Positions 41,934 to 48,063 of a stretch of 64,000 nucleotides of DNA are shown here, one piece after another; within the stretch, counting starts at the first letter, position 1; each line of letters starts with the position of its first letter. Origin of the DNA: Desulfobacillus sp041396245 (GTDB taxonomy: Bacteria; Pseudomonadota; Gammaproteobacteria; Burkholderiales; Rhodocyclaceae); NCBI GenBank assembly GCA_041396245.1, contig JAWKYW010000013.1, positions 28,289 through 92,288 of the forward strand, in the 5' to 3' direction. A program made the translations under genes and the position numbers. The notes under the pieces were generated by a model. That model ran no database searches. It was not told the DNA's origin and saw only the letters and a program-made list of their open reading frames with translations.

Positions 41934-42407
41934 ATGCAACGCCTAGCCTATATCTCCATCGTTGCCATCGTACTTAGTTATGCTTTTGGACTGGTGTTGG
42001 GAACCTACATTCCAGTTACGGTGCATGATCCTGATTGCTTGCCACAAAAAAACCAAAGGAACGAATCAAAGGGCTACTACACCCCCAATGAACTCGATCA
42101 CGCAGAAGCCGAAGTAAAAAGGAGACTTGAGTGCTTGAGGGAAAAGACCAGGAAGAAATCAGCACATCAATTTTTCCTCGATGCACGCGAAGGGGGTAAA
42201 TGGTTAACTTGGTTACCCTGGCTTGCCGTACCTTTTCTCGCTAAGCTGCGGAGCTACAAGACAGCTCTTGCCCCAGCCGCAATCCTGATCGTTTTGGCTG
42301 GACTCGGAATATTCAAAGCAGAGGAGTCAGTGCTTTCAATCGCAGCATTGGCATTAGGCGTCGCACTCATAAGGAGCAAGCGTATCAATGCGCGCAGTGA
42401 CGCTTAA
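41934..42407 (+). CDS. Cassette 10: membrane protein
   Basis: 157 residues. N-terminal membrane segment (about 4–26), a charged cytosolic or periplasmic region with a possible coiled coil (ELDHAEAEVKRRLECLREKTRKK), then two or three further segments (about 93–108, 112–131, 135–150). Family not recognised. Stop overlaps attC 10. Confidence 0.68.
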   Translation: MQRLAYISIVAIVLSYAFGLVLGTYIPVTVHDPDCLPQKNQRNESKGYYTPNELDHAEAEVKRRLECLREKTRKKSAHQFFLDAREGGKWLTWLPWLAVPFLAKLRSYKTALAPAAILIVLAGLGIFKAEESVLSIAALALGVALIRSKRINARSDA

Positions 42408-42473
42408 CACTTCGTTCCAGGGGGCTGTCTGCAAGCTGCGCTTGCATTCAGCCCCTGAACTACGACGTTAGAT
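42402..42473 (+). repeat. attC: attC site 10
   Basis: 72 bp from GCTTAAC to GTTAGAT; inner GCAAGCTGCGCTTGC loop shared with the long type but with short arms. Confidence 0.85.
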
Positions 42474-42482
42474 TGCTAGAGC

Positions 42483-42836
42483 GTGCACCCCGCCCTACAA
42501 ATCGCCGCAGTCGTGCTGTTGGGAGTCGCGGTGTTCGCAATTGCTCATCTGTCTCGAAGGCGGCACTACGCGAAGTTCGGCCCTCCCCCGGCCGGCTCGA
42601 ACTCCCGCACGCTATTGTGGTTCTTCGGCTGCTCTATCGGGCTCGGCCTTCTTGCTTGGCTATCCATGCCCGCGTTTTGGGTGCTGCTGGTGGCAATGTT
42701 CGTCGCATCTCAAACCGTCGGCGGCTTCCGTGCGCAGCCTTGGGGCCCTTGGCAGCAGTTTCGAGACGGCGCGCTCGGTGCCGCAGTGATAACCGCGCCC
42801 CTTCTTGCCATCGCTGTTGTGATCACACGTGACTAG
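42483..42836 (+). CDS. Cassette 11: small membrane protein
   Basis: 117 residues from GTG 42483. Four predicted membrane segments (about 4–22, 43–60, 64–80, 96–115). Family not recognised. Its attC is split by an IS3-family element, so this cassette can no longer be excised normally. Confidence 0.65.
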   Translation: MHPALQIAAVVLLGVAVFAIAHLSRRRHYAKFGPPPAGSNSRTLLWFFGCSIGLGLLAWLSMPAFWVLLVAMFVASQTVGGFRAQPWGPWQQFRDGALGAAVITAPLLAIAVVITRD

Positions 42837-42952
42837 CAATCTAACCTCCCGGTCAACGCGGACGCGCGCGGACGTGCCGGCGCCTGCTAGCCACCGTGAC
42901 CTGCCCCCGTCTTTAGTGCCAGCTCGTGGTTAGCAAAGTCCGAAACATAAAT

Positions 42953-43777
42953 CTATCCGATTTCCAGTTCTGTTGCGCTGTCGGGCAAGCTTGCCCGACA
43001 GCGCGCCGCGAACTCCGCCGGCGTCAGATACCCCAGCGCGCTATGCGGCCGGCACTCGTTGTAGTCGCGCCGCCAGGCCGCTACCAGCACGCGAGCTTCG
43101 GCCAGGCTCGTGAACCAATGCTCGTTCAGGCACTCGTCGCGGAACTTGCCGTTGAACGACTCGATGTAGGCGTTCTGCGTCGGCTTGCCCGGCTGGATCA
43201 GCTTCAGTTCGACACCGTTGCGGTAGGCCCATTGGTCGAGCGCCTTGCTGGTGAATTCCGGCCCCTGGTCGGTGCGGATCGCCGCCGGCAGCCCGCGGAA
43301 GCGCGCTGCCTGGTCCAGCACATGCGTCACGTACTGCCCGCTGATGCTGTGGTCCAGGACGATGTCCACGGACTCCTTGGTGCAGTCGTCGACGATGTTC
43401 AGACACTTCAGGCGCCGCCCCGAGGACAGCGCATCCATCACGAAATCCATAGACCAGACCTCATTCGGCGCCTCGGGCAGCGTCAGCGGCTGGCGTTCCA
43501 GCGCCACGCCCTTGCGCCGCTTGCGCTTGGGCACCGCCAGCCCTTCGTCCTGGTACAGGCGGAACACCCGCTTGTGGTTCGCCTGGTGGCCTTCGCGCCG
43601 CAGCAGCACGTGAAGGCGTCGGTAGCCGAAGCGCCGCCGCTCAGCCGCCAGCTCCACCATGCGGCCGGCGAGCAGTTGGTTCGCCGGATCGGTCTTGGCT
43701 GCGTAGTTCAACACCGTGCGCGACAACCCCACAAGCCGGCAGGCGCGACGCTGGGAGATGGCCATCTCCTCCTGCAT
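42953..43777 (-). CDS. IS3-family transposase OrfB, DDE integrase domain
   Basis: 274 residues. HTH_21-like start (ISQRRACRLVGLSRTVLNYAA), then rve integrase core: first Asp in VWSMDFVMDAL, second in AIRTDQGPEFTS, Glu in NAYIESFNGKFRDECL. The frame continues upstream into OrfA territory, so the active product is expected to be OrfAB made by -1 frameshifting at CCGAAAG (about 43,822). No internal break seen; the element could still be active. Confidence 0.92.
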   Translation of the reverse strand: MQEEMAISQRRACRLVGLSRTVLNYAAKTDPANQLLAGRMVELAAERRRFGYRRLHVLLRREGHQANHKRVFRLYQDEGLAVPKRKRRKGVALERQPLTLPEAPNEVWSMDFVMDALSSGRRLKCLNIVDDCTKESVDIVLDHSISGQYVTHVLDQAARFRGLPAAIRTDQGPEFTSKALDQWAYRNGVELKLIQPGKPTQNAYIESFNGKFRDECLNEHWFTSLAEARVLVAAWRRDYNECRPHSALGYLTPAEFAARCRASLPDSATELEIG

Positions 43778-43809
43778 CGCGGCAACCGCCTGGCGCTTGG
43801 CCTGCGGGG

Positions 43810-44073
43810 TCAGCGCTTTCGGCCCAGGGCAACCTTCAACGCTTCGCTATCGAGCAGCGACTCGGCCAGCAACTTCTTGAGCTTGGCGTTCTCCGCCTCC
43901 AGCTCGCGCAGCCGCCTGGCGTCCGGCACGCTCATGCCGCCGAACTTGCGCCGCCACGTATAGAACGCCGCATCGCTAAAGCCATGCTTCCTGCACAGAT
44001 CCTTGACCGCCACCCCGCCCTCGACCTGCTTGAGGAAACCGATGATCTGCTCTTCCGTGAACCGCTTCTTCAT
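43810..44073 (-). CDS. IS3-family transposase OrfA
   Basis: 87 residues from MKKRFTEEQIIGFLKQ (an in-frame ATG six codons earlier at 44091 is possible). HTH_Tnp_1 domain with CRKHGFSDAAFYTWRRKFGGM, followed by a leucine zipper RRLRELEAENAKLKKLLAESLL, which mediates OrfA/OrfAB dimers. Confidence 0.92.
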   Translation of the reverse strand: MKKRFTEEQIIGFLKQVEGGVAVKDLCRKHGFSDAAFYTWRRKFGGMSVPDARRLRELEAENAKLKKLLAESLLDSEALKVALGRKR

Positions 44074-44211
44074 GCCCGCTTCTCCCTTCAAAAGCGGACT
44101 TTACTAACTTCAGGCTGGTACTGAAAATGGGGAGCAGGTCAACCGCGCTGCGCGCGCCGGTTACCGGGCACGTTAGCCCCCCATTCACATCAACCACTCA
44201 TAGGAGCATTT

Positions 44212-44673
44212 ATGAAAGCAAGCATGTACGTTATCGTTTTGGCAGCAGCAGTTGCTGGCACCGGATGTTCCACTATCACGCAAAGCGAAAGCCAGTCATT
44301 GGCGCTTACTGCTACCTATCAAGGCCAGCCAGTTGATCCGGTCTGTCAGGTCAAAAATGACAAGGGCAGCACCGAAGTCAAAGCTCCTACCAATGTAACT
44401 GTTCGCAAGTCCAATGAAGATCTTGAGGTTACTTGCAAAAAAGAGGGCATGCCTGACGGCTTGCTAAAAGCCATTTCGCGCGCTGCCGGATCGATGTTTG
44501 GAAACATTATCTTCGGGGGTGGTATTGGAGCACTCATCGATCACAGCAAAGGTACAGGGTACGACTACCCAGATCAATTGCCGGTAAAGATGGGGGAGTC
44601 TGTCGTGGTTGACAAGAAACCCAACAATCAACAAATCGCGAATCAGAATTGCCCTTCCGGGCAGCAGTGCTAA
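44212..44673 (+). CDS. Cassette 12: lipoprotein
   Basis: 153 residues with TAGGAGC ribosome-binding site before ATG 44212. Lipobox AGTGC (Cys19). Beta-rich N-terminal part, a Gly-rich possible membrane-interacting stretch (AGSMFGNIIFGGGIGALIDH, about 92–112), and a short basic/Asn-rich tail. Not assigned to a family with confidence. Confidence 0.7.
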   Translation: MKASMYVIVLAAAVAGTGCSTITQSESQSLALTATYQGQPVDPVCQVKNDKGSTEVKAPTNVTVRKSNEDLEVTCKKEGMPDGLLKAISRAAGSMFGNIIFGGGIGALIDHSKGTGYDYPDQLPVKMGESVVVDKKPNNQQIANQNCPSGQQC

Positions 44674-44737
44674 CACTGCGCTCCAAGGGACGCTGCGCGA
44701 TAAAGCCGCGCCGCGCCCCTGAGCTTGAACGTTGGGG
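44668..44737 (+). repeat. attC: attC site 12
   Basis: 70 bp from TGCTAAC to GTTGGGG; core GACGCTGCGCGATAAAGCCGCGC, with one arm mismatch relative to site 9. Confidence 0.87.
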
Positions 44738-44741
44738 CTAC

Positions 44742-44769
44742 CCATATCACCGTATGGCTTATTATATGG
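44742..44769. promoter_or_regulatory. Inverted-repeat region upstream of brnT
   Basis: CCATA-6-TATGG at 44742–44757, with another ATATGG at 44764–44769, in an AT-rich patch between attC 12 and brnT. A plausible operator/promoter for autoregulation by BrnA and would let the pair be expressed independently of the array promoter. Confidence 0.45.
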
Positions 44770-44789
44770 ACTAGTGCTACTCTTTGCCC

Positions 44790-45086
44790 ATGGCAGAAAC
44801 TCGCTTCGATTGGAATCCCGACAAGGACGCCGAGAATCAGGAAAAGCACGGGGTCTCTTTCTCCCGTGCCCAATACGCCTTTGCCGACCCGCAGCGGGTG
44901 ATTGCCAAGGACGAGACACACAGTCAGACCGAAGAACGGTTCTATTGCTTTGGCGAAGTTGGTGGTGGTGTGCTCACGGTGCGGTTCACTTACCGCGCTT
45001 CGGTAATTCGAATCATCGGCGCCGGTTATTGGCGCAAAGGAAAGGCGATTTATGAGCGCGAAAACGAGCAAAGCGAGTTTCGCTAA
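44790..45086 (+). CDS. brnT: Cassette 13a: BrnT-family toxin (DUF497)
   Basis: 98 residues from ATG 44790. DUF497 signature: FDWNPDKDAENQEKHGVSFSRAQYAF, ERFYCFGEVGGGVLTVRFTYRASVIRIIGA and the ending W-RKGKAIYERE. BrnT toxins are RelE-fold ribonucleases. The following brnA ORF overlaps by 35 bases, the normal toxin-first order of brnTA. Confidence 0.9.
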   Translation: MAETRFDWNPDKDAENQEKHGVSFSRAQYAFADPQRVIAKDETHSQTEERFYCFGEVGGGVLTVRFTYRASVIRIIGAGYWRKGKAIYERENEQSEFR

Positions 45087-45402
45087 AACGCAGCGTAGCG
45101 GAGTTTCAGAGAAGGTTAATGCCGGCGGAAGCCGGCGTTATGCCGAAACTAAAATCAAATACACCGATGAACCTCTTGGCAAGGTTCAGGTGATTGCAGA
45201 CTTCCTCCCTTCGCCCGCCGAATTGGCATTTCGGGAAGAAGGCGTAAAAGTAACCCTGGCTCTGAGCAAGAAGAGCATCGAATTCTTCAAGTCCGAGGCC
45301 ACAAAGCATCACACGCAGTACCAGCGCATGATTCGTCGGCTCATCGACGCCTATGTTGATGCCCAAGCCCCAACCCGGCGTTCGAGCGGACCTCGCGCAT
45401 AA
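45052..45402 (+). CDS. brnA: Cassette 13b: BrnA-family antitoxin
   Basis: 116 residues. N-terminal part is the toxin-wrapping segment; C-terminal part is ribbon–helix–helix-like with VKVTLALSKKSIEFFKSEATKHHTQYQRMIRRLIDAYV. The last 11 residues (APTRRSSGPRA) and the stop are encoded by attC 13. Binds DNA and represses its operon in known systems. Confidence 0.88.
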   Translation: MSAKTSKASFAKTQRSGVSEKVNAGGSRRYAETKIKYTDEPLGKVQVIADFLPSPAELAFREEGVKVTLALSKKSIEFFKSEATKHHTQYQRMIRRLIDAYVDAQAPTRRSSGPRA

Positions 45403-45436
45403 CGCCGCGCGAGGCCGCTCAACTCTACGGTTGGGC
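45368..45436 (+). repeat. attC: attC site 13
   Basis: 69 bp from CCCCAAC to GTTGGGC; arms GAGCGGACCTCGCGC / GCGCGAGGCCGCTC. Encodes the C-terminus of BrnA. Confidence 0.88.
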
Positions 45437-45445
45437 CGCATAGAT

Positions 45446-45892
45446 ATGCCCGCGCCAACGCCCATCGCACGAATCGGGTACTCCGAGCTGCTCGACGCAT
45501 TCGAGTTCGTGAGTTTCGGCCCGCCTCTTGAGCACTGTGCTTTCATCGATCCGGACACCGGAGCGATTTACTGCCTTTCGTCCGAGATGCAGACTGAAGA
45601 AGAACGGCCTGATGACCTGGAAACCTCGGATAGGTACATTCAAGTCCCTCACAAGAATGACCTGACCCTCGGACGTGATCTGGCTTTGTCATTTGCCGCC
45701 GAAGAGATTCCCGGCGAGCACGAGACCATCGCTGCCTTGTTCCGAAAGAAGGGCGCCTACGCTCGCTTCAAAGGCTTGCTTGACGCTCGAAACCTGCTCG
45801 AACGCTGGTACGCATTCGAATCCCGCGAGACAGAGAAGGCGTTGCGCCTTTGGTGCCTCGAAAACGGCATTGAGCTCATCGATGAGCCGTAG
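45446..45892 (+). CDS. Cassette 14: UPF0158-family protein
   Basis: 148 residues from ATG 45446. UPF0158 features: FEFVSFGPPLEHCAFIDPDTGAIY near the start, the mid RYIQVPHKNDLTLGRDLALSFA, and the end GAYARFKGLLDARNLLERWYAFESRETEKAL. Function unknown; similar proteins are frequent in integron cassettes and some genomic islands. Confidence 0.8.
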   Translation: MPAPTPIARIGYSELLDAFEFVSFGPPLEHCAFIDPDTGAIYCLSSEMQTEEERPDDLETSDRYIQVPHKNDLTLGRDLALSFAAEEIPGEHETIAALFRKKGAYARFKGLLDARNLLERWYAFESRETEKALRLWCLENGIELIDEP

Positions 45893-45899
45893 CGGCTTC

Positions 45900-45998
45900 G
45901 TTCAACATCTCGTTCCAGGGGACCGCCGGCAAGCTGCGCTTGCCGGTTCGCTCCGGGCCTTGCCCGCTTCCGCACTCGGGTGGACGCAAACGTTAGGC
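45900..45998 (+). repeat. attC: attC site 14 (long type)
   Basis: 99 bp from GTTCAAC to GTTAGGC; GGCAAGCTGCGCTTGCC inner stem as in sites 6 and 7. It is the last attC I can find. Confidence 0.85.
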
Positions 45999-46007
45999 GG
46001 CGCACGG

Positions 46008-46394
46008 ATGCGAACTGCTGCGGTCACGATCTTTGCGATGGCCACACTTGGGTGTACCTACGGCCCCGCCGAGGATCTGCTTCTGGTCCGGAACGTCGCT
46101 CTCCGGTCTGACGGAAGAGTCCTCGCGGCCATCGTGAAGTACGAGCGCTCTCGGCCAGCCACCGGTCTGGCGGCCTTTCCAGACGGGGGCGTGCCCCGCG
46201 TGCTCGAGCAACGCGCTCCCCGGTTCTTCGCTTCGCCGGAGCGCATCTGGAGCCGGTCCGACCCTGATGCCACAGCGCCGTCTGACCCCCGCGTGCTTAT
46301 TGGCCTCGACGGGCCATGCAGCAACTCGGAAATGTGGACGAAAAATTCGTCGCTGCCTTCGACGGTCTCCTCGAATTCCTGCAAATTGCCGTAG
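46008..46394 (+). CDS. Cassette 15: lipoprotein, possibly truncated
   Basis: 128 residues from ATG 46008; lipobox TLGC (Cys16). No family recognised. After about 46,310 this frame becomes Ser/Asn/Lys-rich (SNSEMWTKNSSLPSTVSSNS), whereas the +1-shifted frame reads more protein-like (LGNVDEKFVAAFDGLLEFL), so a frameshift or truncation near the end is possible. No attC follows: the array ends here. Confidence 0.55.
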   Translation: MRTAAVTIFAMATLGCTYGPAEDLLLVRNVALRSDGRVLAAIVKYERSRPATGLAAFPDGGVPRVLEQRAPRFFASPERIWSRSDPDATAPSDPRVLIGLDGPCSNSEMWTKNSSLPSTVSSNSCKLP

Positions 46395-46433
46395 CACTCA
46401 GAATCAATGGACAGAATGGACAGGCACCGCCTC

Positions 46434-46460
46434 TCCGACAGACTTTATTGCTTCCTGTCA
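46434..46460 (-). repeat. Right inverted repeat bordering the integron island
   Basis: 27-bp segment whose reverse complement matches 33534–33560 at 24 of 27 positions; mismatches are at positions 4, 10 and 15. It lies between the last cassette and the dsbC 3' end. Confidence 0.65.
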
Positions 46461-46492
46461 TCGAAAGTCAGTCCCCGCAGGGCGGCGGCCGG

Positions 46493-47194
46493 CTACTTGA
46501 CCTGCGCCAGCATCTGCTCGAGCCGCGCCAGGGGAACCGCGCCGGGGATGCGCTCGCCGCTGGAGAGGAAGATGGTCGGGGTGCCGCGGATGTTGTATTT
46601 CCGGGCGAGGGCGAGGACTTTTTCGATCGGCGTGTCGCAGCTGCCGGCGGCGGGCGGCGTGTTGCCGATCATCAGGTCGTTCCAGGCCTTGACCCGATCC
46701 GGCGCGCACCACACCGCCCGGGCCTTGTCGGCGGAGTCCTGCGACAGGATCGGCAGCAGGAAGGTGTAGATCGTCACGTTGTCCATGCCGGCGAGGTCCT
46801 TCGCCAGCTTTTTGCAGTAGGTGCAGTTCGGGTCCTCGAAGGTGGCGAAGATGCGCCTGCCGTCGCCGCGCACCTGCTTGATGGCCAATTCGAGCGGCAG
46901 GTCGGCAAACTTGATGGCGGAGAGCTTGTTCATGCGCTCCTGCGTCAGGTTGGTGCGCGTCTTGGTGTCGATGATGTTGCCGAGGAGGAGGTAGGTGACC
47001 TTCTCGTCGGTGTACATGAGCTCGTTGCCGACGCGCACCTCGTAGAGGCCGAGGATGCCGGTCTTGCGCACCCCTTCCGTCTTGCCGCCGAGGAAGGTTT
47101 CGACCGACTTCCTGACCTCGGCTTCGCCGGCCCGGGCGGCGCCGGCAGCGAGGATGAGGGCTAAGAGGGCGCTCGAGATGAGGGTCTTGATCAT
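46493..47194 (-). CDS. dsbC: Thiol:disulfide interchange protein DsbC
   Basis: 233 residues. Signal peptide about 1–22, N-terminal dimerisation domain about 25–85 (VTYLLLGNIIDTKTRTNLT), thioredoxin domain with active site CTYC (Cys124/Cys127) after FATFEDPN, and the cis-Pro loop GTPTIF. Periplasmic disulfide isomerase kept reduced by DsbD. Its 3' end lies next to the integron island's right border; its 5' end faces the tRNA-Met promoter region. Confidence 0.95.
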   Translation of the reverse strand: MIKTLISSALLALILAAGAARAGEAEVRKSVETFLGGKTEGVRKTGILGLYEVRVGNELMYTDEKVTYLLLGNIIDTKTRTNLTQERMNKLSAIKFADLPLELAIKQVRGDGRRIFATFEDPNCTYCKKLAKDLAGMDNVTIYTFLLPILSQDSADKARAVWCAPDRVKAWNDLMIGNTPPAAGSCDTPIEKVLALARKYNIRGTPTIFLSSGERIPGAVPLARLEQMLAQVK

Positions 47195-47492
47195 GATGTC
47201 TCCAGAGGAAAGAAAGGGTCAGCCGAGCGCCTGGCGCACCCGCATGCTACTTAGGACAGGCGGGCAGTCGGGGAGGTTCAATCCCGGTGTGCGATGGCGC
47301 GCCACGGCCGGATGTCGCGGCCGCTGCGGCCGGTGTAACCCTTGCAGTACATGCGCGGCGCATTGTAGCAGGGCGACCGCCCCGGCCCGGGCGGAGCCGA
47401 TGGCCGGGAGGCGTGGCAAGGCAGCGGCGTCGAAGTGCAATCGAGGTCTCGGAAAGGGCGCGTCCGCGCATTGTGAGGCCCCGCCGCCAACC
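47195..47492. other. Gene-free stretch upstream of dsbC and tRNA-Met
   Basis: About 300 GC-rich bases. A short minus-strand frame (47278–47514) contains RMYCKGYTGRSGRDIRPWRAI, which looks more protein-like than chance, but it has no start-site support or family that I can name. Otherwise nothing recognised; it should hold the dsbC promoter. Confidence 0.4.
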
Positions 47493-47521
47493 TTGACAAG
47501 GCCTTGCGCCGCAACGATAAT
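47493..47521 (+). promoter_or_regulatory. Sigma-70 promoter of tRNA-Met
   Basis: TTGACA, 17 bases, GATAAT: perfect -35 and five-of-six -10. The -10 to gene-start stretch (TCGCCCCC...) is GC-rich, as in stringently controlled stable-RNA promoters. Confidence 0.85.
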
Positions 47522-47538
47522 TCGCCCCCTTCCCCAGT

Positions 47539-47615
<77 letters not shown>

Positions 47616-47679
47616 CCACTTTCTGGCAATGCTTTGGCAGTTCGCTATAATTGCCTAATATTATGGCAAAAAGGCCTGC

Positions 47680-48063
47680 ATGAACCCGATCGTCTCGGCC
47701 ATCATCAGCAGCATCATCGACAGCATTCTCGAGTCGGCGATGGCGCCGGCACCGATGATGCCCCCCACCGCGCCGACGGGGGTCGTGCGGCCGTCCCTCG
47801 AGAACGGGCCGCTGGCCGTGATGACCCCGCCCAGCAACGGCTTTGCCCAGTTCGACAGCGAGACGCTGCGACTGTCGGCCAGCCTTCAGATTCGTGATGT
47901 CCAGAACCGCATCGTCCTGCCGATGGCGATGCAACAACCGGTGCCCGTGCTCTACAAGCTCGACGCCTACGGCACGGTGCAACGCGTCTGGGTGCTCACC
48001 CAGGAAGAGGCGGAAGTCGCCGAAGAGCTCATCAGGCAGAAGAAATCCGCCGCAAGAAATTAG
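47680..48063 (+). CDS. Hypothetical protein upstream of miaB
   Basis: 127 residues. N-terminal hydrophobic/amphipathic helix (NPIVSAIISSIIDSILESAM), a Pro/Met-rich linker, then a compact C-terminal region ending LTQEEAEVAEELIRQKK. No domain recognised. Its TAG stop overlaps the miaB GTG start, so it is coupled to miaB. AAAAGGCC before the ATG may act as ribosome-binding site. Confidence 0.7.
   Translation: MNPIVSAIISSIIDSILESAMAPAPMMPPTAPTGVVRPSLENGPLAVMTPPSNGFAQFDSETLRLSASLQIRDVQNRIVLPMAMQQPVPVLYKLDAYGTVQRVWVLTQEEAEVAEELIRQKKSAARN

Larger units (their letters stand above)
42897..44141 (-). mobile_element. IS3-family (IS407-like) insertion sequence
   Basis: 1,245 bp. Imperfect terminal inverted repeats: TGACCTGCCCCCGTCTTTAG on the left against TGACCTGCTCCCCATTTTCAG (outline) from the right. 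Flanked by the 4-bp duplication ACCG at 42893–42896 and 44142–44145, the size expected for the IS407 group. Encodes OrfA and OrfB on the minus strand. Confidence 0.92.
42839..44178 (+). repeat. attC: attC site 11, split by an insertion sequence
   Basis: R'' ATCTAAC at 42839 and R' GTTAGCC at 44172. Removing 42897–44145 (element plus one duplication) leaves about 91 bp whose arms CCCGGTCAACGCGG and CCGGTTACCGGG pair as in the other sites. Confidence 0.8.

Noticed and set aside
36771..45998. Regularly spaced similar repeats that could suggest a CRISPR array
   Set aside because: Repeats are 69–99 bp imperfect palindromes with RYYYAAC/GTTRRRY ends and the spacers are whole genes: these are attC sites, and no cas gene is present.
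46316..47164. 282-codon plus-strand frame beginning in cassette 15 and running through dsbC
   Set aside because: Most of it is antisense to dsbC; only its first 60 codons might be a remnant of the cassette gene, noted as a finding.
47278..47514. Small minus-strand gene upstream of dsbC
   Set aside because: One stretch looks protein-like, but there is no ribosome-binding site, no family resemblance I can name, and it overlaps the tRNA promoter.
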